This document shows positions 44,053 to 52,684 of a stretch of DNA of 64,000 nt, one piece after another. The notes beneath the pieces are model-generated. The model ran no database searches and was not told where the DNA came from. It saw only the letters and a list, made by a program, of their open reading frames with translations. Made by a program: the position numbers and the translations under genes. This DNA comes from Streptomyces albospinus (GTDB lineage: Bacteria > Actinomycetota > Actinomycetes > Streptomycetales > Streptomycetaceae): positions 43,297 through 107,296 of the forward strand of contig NZ_BMRP01000002.1 in assembly GCF_014648695.1 (NCBI RefSeq). The letters are read 5' to 3'. Positions within the stretch are counted from its first letter, which is position 1, and every line of letters starts with the position of its first letter.

Positions 44053-44598
44053 TCAGACCAACGATGCCTCGGACGCGGCGGGGTCCGACGCCGGCAGGAC
44101 GGGGTGCAGGGGGGCGGGGTCCGCGGCCGGGCCGGGTGCCGCGACGGGCGCGGGGGCGGGTTCCACCACGTCCGGGACGCTGCGCAGCGGCACCGAGGGT
44201 GTCACCGGCGCGGTGCGGGCCGCCTCGACCCGCCGGGTGAACCAGATGACCTTGCCGGTCGGCGTGCCGCAGGTGCCCCAGCTGTCGCTCACCGCGGCCA
44301 CTTTGGCGAGTCCGCCGCCGGCCGCGCTGCTCAGCCGCGGGAGCCGGGGGCCGTCGTCGGCGACCGAGGCGGTCAGATGGCGGCCGGTCCAGCGGAGTTC
44401 GACCACGCACCGGGCGTCCGGGCCGATATGGCGGTGGACGTTGGTGAGGAGTTCCGCCACTCCCCTGCACACGGGCGGGATATGCAGCTCAAGATTCCAG
44501 TAGCGCAGATGCGCGGCGATGATGCGTCGGATCTGCGGTACGCGCTCCGCCGAAGCGTGCAGTTCGACCGTGTAGTGCCGGCCGCCGGGAAGTGTCAT
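44053..44598 (-). CDS. ATP-binding anti-sigma-type regulator (HATPase_c, RsbW-like)
   Basis: A 181-residue protein with a GHKL ATPase fold: N-box VAELLTNVHRHIG, G1 box SVADDGPRLP, then GGGLAKVAAVSDSWG and TGKVIWFTRRV. These single-domain proteins are plentiful in Streptomyces and act as anti-sigma kinases or partners of SpoIIE phosphatases. The last 55 residues are a Pro/Ala-rich tail. ATG 44598 follows GAGGAG with 7-base spacing; upstream GTG codons are alternatives. Partner unknown; two SpoIIE phosphatases are encoded elsewhere in the window. Confidence 0.85.
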   Translation of the reverse strand: MTLPGGRHYTVELHASAERVPQIRRIIAAHLRYWNLELHIPPVCRGVAELLTNVHRHIGPDARCVVELRWTGRHLTASVADDGPRLPRLSSAAGGGLAKVAAVSDSWGTCGTPTGKVIWFTRRVEAARTAPVTPSVPLRSVPDVVEPAPAPVAAPGPAADPAPLHPVLPASDPAASEASLV

Positions 44599-44758
44599 GT
44601 CGTGGCTCCTCACCGCGAGGCTCACCACCTTCACCTCGTTGGACCAAACGAACCCCGAACAAGAAGAGTGAGCATTAGTCACGTATGGGTCATACGCCAT
44701 CGTGGCCCCGGGGTTTGGGGCCCGCAACAGGTGGTGGGCCGTTCGGGTCCCGGCCTGT

Positions 44759-46903
44759 TCAGGCCAGGTGGGGCAGGAGCCGGTCGGGGGTCAGCGGGAG
44801 GTCGCGCAGCCGGGCGCCGGTGGCGTGCCACACGGCGTTGCCGATGGCCGCCGCCGTGCCGACGATGCCGATCTCGCCGATGCCCTTGCTGCCCATGGGG
44901 TTGAGGTGCGGGTCCTCCTCGTCGAGCCAGTACGCCTCGACGGACGGGACGTCGGCGTGCGCCGGGACGTGGTACGAGGCCAGGTCGCAGGCGGTGAAGT
45001 CGCCGAAGGCCGGGTCCAGGGAGCTGCCCTCCGTCAGGGCCATGCCCAGGCCCATGGTCAAGCCACCGATGAACTGGGAGCGCGCCGTACGGGGGTTGAG
45101 GATCCGGCCGGCCGCGTACTGGCCGAGCAGCCGGCGCACCCGGATCTCGCCGGTGCGGGAGTCCGCCTGGACCTCGGCGAAGACGGCGCCGAAGGCGTGC
45201 CGGGAGTACGGGGACCGCTCGGCGGTCTCCAGACGGGTGTCCTCGGTGGCCGTGATCCCCTCGGCGGGTAGCGGCCCCTCGCGGTCGCGCAGCCGGGCCA
45301 GCAGCGCCGTGCACGCCTTGTGGACGGCCCAGCCCCAGGAGGCGGTGCCCGCGGAGCCGCCGGCGAGCATGGCGGGCGGCAGGTCGCTGCTGCCGATGTC
45401 GACCCGGACGCGGTCCTCGGGGACGCCGAGCGCGGCGGCGGCGATCTGGGCGAGGACGGTGCGGGCGCCGGTGCCGATGTCGGTGGCGTTGACCCGGATG
45501 CGGTAGCCGCCGTCGGCGGCGGCGTGCGCCTCGGCCTGGGTGGCGCCGATGTAGACGGGGTAGGTGGCCGCGGCGACGCCGGTGCCCAGCAGGAGGTCGC
45601 CGTGGCGGCGCACGGCGGGGCGCGGGTCGCGGGGCTGCCAGCCGAACCGTTCCGCGCCCTCGCGGAGGCAGTCGGCGAGATGGCGGCTGCTGAAGGGGCG
45701 ACCGCTGTCCGGCTCGGTGGCGGGGTCGTTGCGGATGCGCAGTTCGACGGGGTCGATGTCCAGGAGGGCGGCGAGTTCGTCGACGGCGGACTCCAGGGCG
45801 TACATCCCCGGGGCTTCGCCGGGGGCGCGCATCCAGGAGGGGGTGGGGACGTCGAGGGCGACGACGCGGTGCGCGGTGCGGCTGTTCGGCGAGGTGTACA
45901 TGACGCGCGCCGGGACGGCGGCCTGTTCGACGAACTCGGTGACCGTGGAGGTGTGGGTGACGCTCTCGTGGGCGAGGGCGGTGATCACGCCGTCGCGGCC
46001 GGCGCCGATGCGCACCCGCTGGACGGTGGGCGCGCGGTGGCCGACGACGGCGGGCAACTGGCGGCGCGGCAGGGCCAGTTTGACGGGGCGGCCGGTGTGC
46101 CGGGCGGCCATCGCGGCGAGCACGACCTGGGGGCGGGGCGTCCCTTTGGAGCCGAAGCCGCCGCCGACGTGCTCGGAGATCACGGTGATCTCGTCCGTAC
46201 CGAGCTTGAACAGGGCCGCCAGGTCCTCGCGCACCTTGGTGGCGCCCTGGCTGGAGTCGTGGACCGTGAGGTGGCCGTTGCTCCATCGGGCGGTGGCGGC
46301 GTGCGGTTCCATCGGGTGGTTGTGCAACGGGGGCACGGTGTAGGTCGCGTCGACGGTCGCCGGCGCGGCGGCGAACGCCGCGTCGAAGTCGCCGCGTTCG
46401 CGGACCGCCGGGAAGTCTCCGTTGACCCGCTCCGGGACGTACAGCCCCGGGTGGTCCGCGGTCAGCTGCACGTCGTGCCCGTCCGTGGCGTACGTGACGT
46501 GGACGGCGTCGGCGGCGTCCCGGGCGACTTCCAGGGTCTCGGCGACGGCGAGCGCGATGTACCAGCCGCGGTGCGGGACCCGGTCCTCCTGGAGGAGGGC
46601 CAGGGTGGGGTCGTCGGTGGACGCCAGGCGGGGCGCGTTCTCGTGGGTCAGCACGGCGATCACCCCGGGCAGCGCCAGCGCCCCGCCGATGTCCAGCTCG
46701 GTGATCCGGCCGCGGGCGACGGTGGCCGGGACGGGCCAGGCGTAGGCGCAGCCGGGCGGGGTGTGCTCGGCTGCGTACCGGGCGCTGCCGGTGGCCTTGT
46801 CGCGGGCGTCGCGGCGGACGAGCGGGGCGCCCAGCGGGTGCGCGAGCGGGCCCGGCGGCATGAGGCGCGGCGTCTGCTGCTCCGGTGGGGGGTCGTGGCT
46901 CAT
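44759..46903 (-). CDS. Molybdenum hydroxylase, Moco-binding large subunit
   Basis: A 714-residue subunit of the xanthine oxidase family, most like aldehyde oxidoreductase PaoC/YagR in length. Motifs: GGGFGSKGTPRPQV, APGEAPGMYALESAVDELA, GTGARTVLAQIAAAALG, GGSAGTASWGWAVHKA and catalytic Glu in GSKGIGEIGIVGTAAAIGNA. It oxidises an aldehyde or N-heterocycle with water as oxygen source and passes electrons to the 2Fe-2S and FAD subunits encoded just upstream. No Tat signal, so cytoplasmic. No Mo-cofactor insertion protein (XdhC) is seen nearby. Confidence 0.92.
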   Translation of the reverse strand: MSHDPPPEQQTPRLMPPGPLAHPLGAPLVRRDARDKATGSARYAAEHTPPGCAYAWPVPATVARGRITELDIGGALALPGVIAVLTHENAPRLASTDDPTLALLQEDRVPHRGWYIALAVAETLEVARDAADAVHVTYATDGHDVQLTADHPGLYVPERVNGDFPAVRERGDFDAAFAAAPATVDATYTVPPLHNHPMEPHAATARWSNGHLTVHDSSQGATKVREDLAALFKLGTDEITVISEHVGGGFGSKGTPRPQVVLAAMAARHTGRPVKLALPRRQLPAVVGHRAPTVQRVRIGAGRDGVITALAHESVTHTSTVTEFVEQAAVPARVMYTSPNSRTAHRVVALDVPTPSWMRAPGEAPGMYALESAVDELAALLDIDPVELRIRNDPATEPDSGRPFSSRHLADCLREGAERFGWQPRDPRPAVRRHGDLLLGTGVAAATYPVYIGATQAEAHAAADGGYRIRVNATDIGTGARTVLAQIAAAALGVPEDRVRVDIGSSDLPPAMLAGGSAGTASWGWAVHKACTALLARLRDREGPLPAEGITATEDTRLETAERSPYSRHAFGAVFAEVQADSRTGEIRVRRLLGQYAAGRILNPRTARSQFIGGLTMGLGMALTEGSSLDPAFGDFTACDLASYHVPAHADVPSVEAYWLDEEDPHLNPMGSKGIGEIGIVGTAAAIGNAVWHATGARLRDLPLTPDRLLPHLA

Positions 46904-46948
46904 GGCGCGCGTCCTTGCGGTCGAGGGGGGGTGCGGGGGACGGCGGGG

Positions 46949-47935
46949 TCAGTCGCGGGCCGCGAGGTCGGCCAGCACCCCGACGGCCAGGGCGCGGGCG
47001 AGGGGGACCTTGAAGCCGTTGTCGCGGAGCGGTTCGGCGGCGGCGAGTTCGGCGTCCGCGGCCCGGGCGAAGGTCCGCTCGGTGGCGGGCGCGCCGCGCA
47101 GCACCTCTTCGGCGGCGCGGGCGCGCCAGGGCCGGTGGGCCAGCCCGCCGAAGGCGAGCGCGGCGTGCTCGACGACGCCGTCGCGGACGGCGAGTACGGC
47201 GCCGACGGAGGCCAGCGCGAAGGCGAACGAGGCGCGGTCGCGGGCCTTGCGGTAGCGCGAGTGGGCGCCGGGGCGGCGCGGCGGCAGCTCGACGGCGGTG
47301 ATCAGTTCGCCGAGCCGGATCACGGTGTCGCGTTCGGGGCTGTCGCCGGGCAGCCGGTGGAAGTCGGTTGCCGGGACGGTGCGTTCGCCCTCGGGGCCGT
47401 GCAGCCGGACGGTGGCGTCCAGGGCGGCCAGCGCGACGGCCATGTCGGACGGCTGGGTGGCGACGCAGTGCGCGGAGTGGCCGAGCACGGCGAGATCGCG
47501 GTGGGCGCCGTCGCGGGCCGGGCAGCCGGTCCCGGGCTCCCGCTTGTTGCAGGGCTTGGAGGTGTCCTGGAAGTACGGGCAGCGGGTGCGCTGGAGCAGG
47601 TTGCCGCCGGTGGTCGCGGTGTTCCGCAGCTGCCCGGAGGCACCGGCCGACAGGGCCTGCGACAGCACCGGATAGCGCTCGCGTACGGGGCGGGAGGCGG
47701 CGAGGTCGGCGTTGCGGACCGTCGCGCCGATCCGCAGTCCGCCGTCCGGCAGTTCCTCGATGCGGTCCAGCGGCAGCCGGCTGACGTCGATGAGCACCCG
47801 CGGGGTCTCCACCCCGAGCTTCATCAGGTCGACGAGATTGGTGCCGCCCCCGAGGAACTGGGCGCCGGGCTGCCCGGCGGCGGCCCGTACCGCCTCGTCG
47901 ACGCTGTCCACGCGCAGGTATCCGAACGGCTTCAT
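46949..47935 (-). CDS. Molybdenum hydroxylase, FAD subunit with 4Fe-4S insert
   Basis: A 328-residue FAD-binding subunit. FAD motifs AQFLGGGTNLVDLMK and TTGGNLLQRTRCPYF are visible. The segment after it carries cysteines in RCPYFQDTSKPCNKREPG and TGCPAR, the extra cluster-binding loop known in PaoB/YagS and 4-hydroxybenzoyl-CoA reductase but absent from ordinary xanthine dehydrogenase subunits. ATG 47935 overlaps the stop of the 2Fe-2S gene (ATGA). This supports an aldehyde oxidoreductase (PaoABC-like) rather than a xanthine dehydrogenase. Confidence 0.92.
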   Translation of the reverse strand: MKPFGYLRVDSVDEAVRAAAGQPGAQFLGGGTNLVDLMKLGVETPRVLIDVSRLPLDRIEELPDGGLRIGATVRNADLAASRPVRERYPVLSQALSAGASGQLRNTATTGGNLLQRTRCPYFQDTSKPCNKREPGTGCPARDGAHRDLAVLGHSAHCVATQPSDMAVALAALDATVRLHGPEGERTVPATDFHRLPGDSPERDTVIRLGELITAVELPPRRPGAHSRYRKARDRASFAFALASVGAVLAVRDGVVEHAALAFGGLAHRPWRARAAEEVLRGAPATERTFARAADAELAAAEPLRDNGFKVPLARALAVGVLADLAARD

Positions 47936-48525
47936 GCCCCGGCCACCCCCGCTGCGGCCGTCCCGGCCACCGCCTCGACGGCGTCGACGATGCGGGGATA
48001 GGCGCCGCACCGGCACAGGTTGCCGCTCATCCGCTCGCGGATCTCGTCGGCGGTGAGCGCGACCGGCGCCCCGGACCCGGCGGTATCCGGGGTGACATGG
48101 GAGGGGTGCCCGTCCGCGGCCTCGGTGAGCACGCCGACGGCCGAGCAGATCTGGCCGGGTGTGCAGTAGCCGCACTGGAGGGCGTCGTGCTCGACGAAGG
48201 CTTCCTGGAGGGGGTGCAGCCGCTCGCCGTCCGCCAGGCCCTCGATGGTGGTCAGCTGCCGGCCGTCGTGCGCCACGGCCAGCAGCAGGCAGCTGTTGGC
48301 GCGCCGTCCGTCGACCAGCACCGTGCAGGCGCCGCACTGCCCGTGGTCGCAGCCCTTCTTGGCGCCGGTGAGCCCGAGGTGCTCGCGGAGCACGTCCAGG
48401 ACCGTGGTGCGGTGGTCCAGGGTCAGGGTGTGCGGGGTTCCGTTGACGGTGAGGGTGAGTGCGGAGCGCCGGCCGTTCACGGGGTGCGGTGCGCCGGCGT
48501 CCCGCGGGCGACCGCCGCCCGCCAC
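47932..48525 (-). CDS. Molybdenum hydroxylase, 2Fe-2S subunit
   Basis: A 197-residue small subunit with two [2Fe-2S] clusters: plant-type CDHGQCGACTVLVDG...NSC and C-terminal CGYCTPGQ plus GNLCRCGAYP. GTG 48525 shares one base with the stop of the upstream gene (TAGTG) and has GAGGGG upstream; GTG 48480 is an alternative. A ~40-residue insert rich in Gly/Ser/Thr/Pro (ADGHPSHVTPDTAGSGAP) lies between the two cluster regions. No twin-arginine signal, unlike PaoA of E. coli, so the complex is cytoplasmic. Confidence 0.92.
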   Translation of the reverse strand: MAGGGRPRDAGAPHPVNGRRSALTLTVNGTPHTLTLDHRTTVLDVLREHLGLTGAKKGCDHGQCGACTVLVDGRRANSCLLLAVAHDGRQLTTIEGLADGERLHPLQEAFVEHDALQCGYCTPGQICSAVGVLTEAADGHPSHVTPDTAGSGAPVALTADEIRERMSGNLCRCGAYPRIVDAVEAVAGTAAAGVAGA

Positions 48526-48938
48526 TAGTCCGCCCCTCGTCCGACGGTCTGCGGCAGGGTCTCCAGCCGCAGCTCGACTTCCTTCTCCTGGTCGCCGGCG
48601 GCCATGCCGAGAACGCGCACCGCGAACGCGGTCTTCAGGGCGGCGGACAGCTGGTCGACGGCCCAGTAGCCGCCCTGGAGGCTGACGATGACGGGGCCCT
48701 TCAGCCGCCGGGGCCCGGCCTCTGCCCGGCGTTCGCCCACGTCGAAGGTCGAGGTCCACACCGTCGCGCCCGGCCCGGCCATCTCCTCGGGGACGTCGTC
48801 CGCGGCCCGGTCGGAGTGGAAGGAGGTGCGCAGCGCGCTGAAGACGGCGTGCGCGTCCTCCGTAGTGCAGCCTTCGACCTCCACCACGACCTCGGCCGAT
48901 ACATGTTCCGCGTGTGACGCCTGTTCCGCGCTGTTCAC
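48525..48938 (-). CDS. Hypothetical protein coupled to the molybdenum hydroxylase operon
   Basis: A 137-residue acidic protein with no recognised domain: SAEVVVEVEGCTTEDAHAVF, VWTSTFDVGERRAEA, GPVIVSLQGGYWAVDQL. It reads as a compact alpha/beta protein with a helix-rich centre. GTG 48938 follows AGGAAGG. Its stop shares a base with the start of the 2Fe-2S subunit, so it is first in the operon and probably relates to it, but the function is unknown. Confidence 0.72.
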   Translation of the reverse strand: MNSAEQASHAEHVSAEVVVEVEGCTTEDAHAVFSALRTSFHSDRAADDVPEEMAGPGATVWTSTFDVGERRAEAGPRRLKGPVIVSLQGGYWAVDQLSAALKTAFAVRVLGMAAGDQEKEVELRLETLPQTVGRGAD

Positions 48939-49135
48939 TGTGGGGCCTTCCTGTGGGTGCCGGACGCTTCCAGGCTCGCCCCGCATCACGGTGTGTGCGA
49001 CCCGAGGCTCGAACGAGTGGTTTAAACGGGCGCACCCGCTCGGCGCGACACGACAGGTTACGGTGTGTAGTCAGAGCGAGCTGTCTGTAGTCGCCCTGTC
49101 GTTACTGCCGTCGCCGCATCCACTGGGAGCCTCCG

Positions 49136-49954
49136 TTGACCAGCACCCTCGTCGACCAGCACGCCACCGGCTACAGCATCCGCCAGGCTCTCTGCATGGC
49201 GCGCGCCGCCGACCTCGCGTACCAGGACGAGACGACCGTCGCAGCCACCGCCGCACAGTGGGGCCTCGACCGGGTGCGCCACCACCACACCGCGTTCCGC
49301 CCGCCGTTCCCGCTGCCGGACGTCCAGGCGTACACCCTCACCGGGCGGCACATGATCATCACGACCTTCCGGGGCGCCGAACCCGCCGCGCTGCGGGACT
49401 GGCTGGCCGGTCCGGGCACCCCGCCGTGGCCCGGCCCCGCCGGCCGCGGCACCGCCCACGCCGGCTTCGCCGAGGCCCTGGACGCGGTCTGGCCGCAGAT
49501 CCTCACCACGCTCAAGGAGTTCCGCGACAACGACCAGACGCTCTGGTTCACCGGCCACGGCCTGGGCGGCGCACTGGCGATGCTGGCCGCCGCCCGGCTG
49601 CACTTCGAGGACCCCCGGCTGCCGGCCGACGGCGTCTACACCTTCGGCCAGCCCCGGGTCTGCGATCCGGTGCTGGCCGGGGAGGTCAACTCCGCCTTCG
49701 CGCACCGGATGTACCGTTTCGTCAACCACAACGACATCGTTCCCCAGCTGCCGCCGGAGCCGGTGTTCCGCCATGTCTCCGCGCTGCGTTACATCGACGC
49801 CCGGGGCGGCGTCCACAACACCATGCCGCTGACCGGCGGCCTGCTCGGCCACGCCCAGCGCCTCACCGCCGAGCTGCTCGCCCCGGCGTCGCCCGGCATC
49901 CGGGACCACGCCATGGCGGCGTACCTCGACGCCCTGGAGAAAAACCTGACGTGA
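49136..49954 (+). CDS. Class 3 lipase-like protein lacking the nucleophilic Ser
   Basis: A 272-residue protein with the fold signature of fungal-type (class 3) lipases: IITTFRGAEPAALRDWL, the elbow TGHGLGGALAMLAA, YTFGQPRVCD, FVNHNDIVPQLPP (acid) and VHNTMPL (His). The elbow should read GHSLGG; here the codon is GGC (Gly142) in place of AGC, so the nucleophile is missing while the Asp and His remain. It is therefore probably not a working hydrolase, unless another residue substitutes. TTG/ATG options: TTG 49136 follows GGAG. It stands alone. Confidence 0.85.
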   Translation: MTSTLVDQHATGYSIRQALCMARAADLAYQDETTVAATAAQWGLDRVRHHHTAFRPPFPLPDVQAYTLTGRHMIITTFRGAEPAALRDWLAGPGTPPWPGPAGRGTAHAGFAEALDAVWPQILTTLKEFRDNDQTLWFTGHGLGGALAMLAAARLHFEDPRLPADGVYTFGQPRVCDPVLAGEVNSAFAHRMYRFVNHNDIVPQLPPEPVFRHVSALRYIDARGGVHNTMPLTGGLLGHAQRLTAELLAPASPGIRDHAMAAYLDALEKNLT

Positions 49955-49963
49955 GAGAGGAGC

Positions 49964-50006
49964 GGGGGCACGGGGGCGGGGGTGGGGCGGGAGGGGGGAG
50001 GGGGGA
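49964..50006. other. G-tract with quadruplex potential between convergent genes
   Basis: The plus strand has seven runs of 3-6 G separated by 1-3 bases (GGGGGCACGGGGGCGGGGGT, then GGGGCGGGAGGGGGGAGG). It lies just beyond the lipase-like stop and may act as a terminator or replication/transcription block on either strand (inference). Confidence 0.55.
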
Positions 50007-50131
50007 GCCCCCCGGAGGCAGGCGGGACGCCGGGCGGAGGCAGCACCGGGCAGAGGCCGAAGCCGCTCCCCCGCCCGCCCCGCCCCTCGCGGCCCCGGCC
50101 CTCGCGGCCCCGGCCCGCCTCGGCCGCGCCG

Positions 50132-50818
50132 CTACGGGGTCTTCGCCCCGCAGCCCTCGGAGGCCCGCGCCGGCCGTTCCGCCGCCGGGGCAGCCGCGGC
50201 GGACACCGCAGCCGCACCGCTCGCAGCCGCCCGCTCAGCAGCCAACTCCCCCGCCGCAAAGGGCACATCGGCCGCGCGGGCCACGATCTCGATCTCGTCG
50301 CCCAGGGCCCATTCGGCGGCCCGGGAGGACATCGCCGCCGGGACCGCCTCGCTGATGCCGGGGGCGGCGGGGATGTCGTAGGTGGCGTGCGCGTCGTGCG
50401 GCAGGACCACGCGGTAGCCGCGCCACAGCGCCGTCCGCGCGGTGGCGCTGACGCACATCTCGGAGAGCACACCGCACAGCGCCAACTCCCGGACACCGGC
50501 GCCGGTGAGGAGTTCGCCGAGCCGGGTGTCCTCGAAGCCGTCGTCGTCCGTCTTGCGGACCACCGCCTCGCGGGGTCCGGGCTCGACGGGCAGATGGAGT
50601 TCCCAGCCGGGAGTGTGCGGCTCGTCGGCGGTGCCGGGCGCCCCGTCGTTCTGGAGGTGCACCACGAGCGCGCCGGCCGCACGGGCCCGGGCCAGCAGAT
50701 CGCGGGTGCGGTCGAGCACCCGGGCCGCGTCCGGCACCGCCTCGCCCCCGGAGACGAAGGCGGACTGGACGTCGACGACGAGAAGGGCCTGGACGGGGCG
50801 GATCGGAGCAGCGGTCAT
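50132..50818 (-). CDS. Isochorismatase-like cysteine hydrolase
   Basis: A 228-residue hydrolase of the isochorismatase superfamily: catalytic Asp in LLVVDVQSAFV, Lys in VRKTDDDGFEDTRL, and Cys in GVLSEMCVSATARTA, all present. The C-terminal ~40 residues are an Ala-rich tail (AAAVSAAAAPAAERPARA). Family members hydrolyse amides, nicotinamide-like compounds or ureas; the substrate is not readable. ATG 50818 is preceded by CAGGATGG. It is divergent from the beta-lactamase-like gene. Confidence 0.87.
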   Translation of the reverse strand: MTAAPIRPVQALLVVDVQSAFVSGGEAVPDAARVLDRTRDLLARARAAGALVVHLQNDGAPGTADEPHTPGWELHLPVEPGPREAVVRKTDDDGFEDTRLGELLTGAGVRELALCGVLSEMCVSATARTALWRGYRVVLPHDAHATYDIPAAPGISEAVPAAMSSRAAEWALGDEIEIVARAADVPFAAGELAAERAAASGAAAVSAAAAPAAERPARASEGCGAKTP

Positions 50819-51074
50819 GGGGACCATCCTGCCGGGCACCCGCGTGCCGGACATGCCGATTTCGCCGGTCCGCGGCGCTGCGCCGGCCGGGCGGGCCTGC
50901 CGCCCTCCGGGTGGCCACGGTTGCCAGAGGCATCGATCCGGGCGGATCATCCGTAGAGGCGCGCGGACCGCCGCGGCGCACGCACGGACCCCGCGGGACG
51001 CGCCACCGGCCGGCGCCCGCACGACCCCCACCGCACGACCCCCACCGCACCGCGACGACGTGAGGAGAGCCACC

Positions 51075-52271
51075 GTGGAAGCAGCAACCGTCACCGGTCA
51101 CTGCGCGGCAGACTTCGAGGGCGTACGCACCGCGTTCGAGCGGAACTTCCGCGAGCACGGCGAGATCGGCGCGGCGGTCGCGGTGACGCTGGACGGCGAG
51201 GCGGTGGTGGACCTCTGGGGCGGCCACGCCACCGAGGACCGGAGCCGGGCCTGGGAGCGGGACACCCTCGTCAACGTCTACTCGACGTCGAAGGGGATGA
51301 CCGCACTCTGCGCCCATCTCCTCGCCGACCGGGGCGAGTTGGACGTGGACGCGCCGGTCGCCCGCTACTGGCCGGAGTTCGGGCAGGCCGGGAAGCGGGA
51401 CATACCCGTGCGCTGGCTGCTCAGCCACCGCGCCGGGATGATCGCGCCCCGGCATCCGCTGTCCCCGGGGCGCGCCTACGACTGGGACTACGTGTGCGAC
51501 GCGCTGGCCGCGACGCCGCCCTGGTGGGAGCCGGGGACCGCGCAGGGCTATCACGCGGTGACGTTCGGGTATCTCGTGGGCGAGGTCGTGCGGCGGATCA
51601 CCGGGCAGTCGCTGGGCACGTTCCTGCGCGGCGAGATCACCGGGCCGCTCGGTGCACGGGTGTTCATCGGCACCCCCGCGGAGGAGCACCCGCACTGCGC
51701 GGACATGGTCGGGCAGCTGGATGCGGCGCTGCTCACCGAGCAGTTCCCGGAGCTGCCGAGGCCGCCGCTGCGCGGGCTGGACGACCATCCGCTGGCGGCG
51801 CTGGCGCTGGCGCTGATGTCCATCCCCACCGGCGACATCAACAGCGCCGCCTACCGCGCCGCCGAGATCCCGTCCGGCAACGGCCATGCCACGGCCCATG
51901 GCCTGGCCGCCGTCTACGGTGCGCTGGCGGGCGGTGGGCTGGTCTCCGCCGCCACCCTGGAGGAGTTGCGCCGGCCGCAGAGCCGGCCGGGCGAGCCGGA
52001 TCTGACGCTGGGCGCGCTGGTCCCGGAGGGCGCCCCGGGCATCAGCTGGGGACTGGGCTACATGGTCAACAGCGAGGGCCGGGTGGGGCCCAGCCCGCGG
52101 GCGTTCGGGCACGGCGGCGCGGGCGGGTCGTACGCCTTCGCGGACCCGGAGAACGGGCTGTCGTACGCGTACGCCATGAACCGGTACGGGGGCGGTACGG
52201 CGGGCAGCGATCCGCGCAACCGGGTGCTGGTCGCGGCGGTGTACGAGGCGCTGGGGCGGGTACGCGGCTGA
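51075..52271 (+). CDS. Serine beta-lactamase/esterase-like protein
   Basis: A 398-residue serine hydrolase of the penicillin-binding (class C beta-lactamase / EstB-like) fold. The SxxK nucleophile is STSK in VYSTSKGMTALCAHLLA, the Tyr motif is YHAVTFGYLVGEVVRR, and the KTG position is HGGAGG. These features match family VIII esterases rather than a dedicated beta-lactamase. No signal peptide, so cytoplasmic. GTG 51075 follows GAGGAGAG. Confidence 0.88.
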   Translation: MEAATVTGHCAADFEGVRTAFERNFREHGEIGAAVAVTLDGEAVVDLWGGHATEDRSRAWERDTLVNVYSTSKGMTALCAHLLADRGELDVDAPVARYWPEFGQAGKRDIPVRWLLSHRAGMIAPRHPLSPGRAYDWDYVCDALAATPPWWEPGTAQGYHAVTFGYLVGEVVRRITGQSLGTFLRGEITGPLGARVFIGTPAEEHPHCADMVGQLDAALLTEQFPELPRPPLRGLDDHPLAALALALMSIPTGDINSAAYRAAEIPSGNGHATAHGLAAVYGALAGGGLVSAATLEELRRPQSRPGEPDLTLGALVPEGAPGISWGLGYMVNSEGRVGPSPRAFGHGGAGGSYAFADPENGLSYAYAMNRYGGGTAGSDPRNRVLVAAVYEALGRVRG

Positions 52272-52390
52272 GCGGTCGCGGGCCGGGGACGGCCGGCCGC
52301 GATCGGGGTGGTACGGCGCCATAATGGAAGGTGCGGCACGGATCCGGTCCGGCCCCGCCGCGGGTGCGGCGGGCCCGGAGAGAGGGCGTG

Positions 52391-52648
52391 GTGACCATGG
52401 AGAGGGACACCGAGACCGTTCACGAGGCGTACGCGTTCGTCTGTCTGCACTGCGGGCACGGCTGGGAAGAGGAGTACGAGATCCGGCACACCACCGATCT
52501 CGCCGGCCGGCGGCGTGCCGAGTACTTCACGCACGGCAGGCGGGTGCCCTCCCCGCTGACCCGCGCCGACTGCCCGGACTGCAATCGCGGCCCGATCCGG
52601 ATCCTGCGCCCCGGCCGGGTGAACTCCGCCCGGACGAACCTCGCCTAG
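52391..52648 (+). CDS. Small zinc-ribbon protein
   Basis: An 85-residue protein with two CxxC pairs, CLHCGHGW and CPDCNRGP, forming one zinc ribbon. It starts MERDTETVHEAYAF after GTGACC. GTG 52388, GTG 52391 and ATG 52397 are adjacent start choices; GAGAGAGG precedes. The family is a conserved Streptomyces hypothetical; function unknown. Confidence 0.78.
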   Translation: MTMERDTETVHEAYAFVCLHCGHGWEEEYEIRHTTDLAGRRRAEYFTHGRRVPSPLTRADCPDCNRGPIRILRPGRVNSARTNLA

Positions 52649-52684
52649 CGCCGCGGAGTCGCCGCCCGCGCTGCTGACGCCCCG

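Noticed and set aside
45320..48001. 893-codon plus-strand frame opposite the molybdenum hydroxylase operon
   Set aside because: Gly/Asp/Val-rich shadow; the minus strand has full cofactor motifs.
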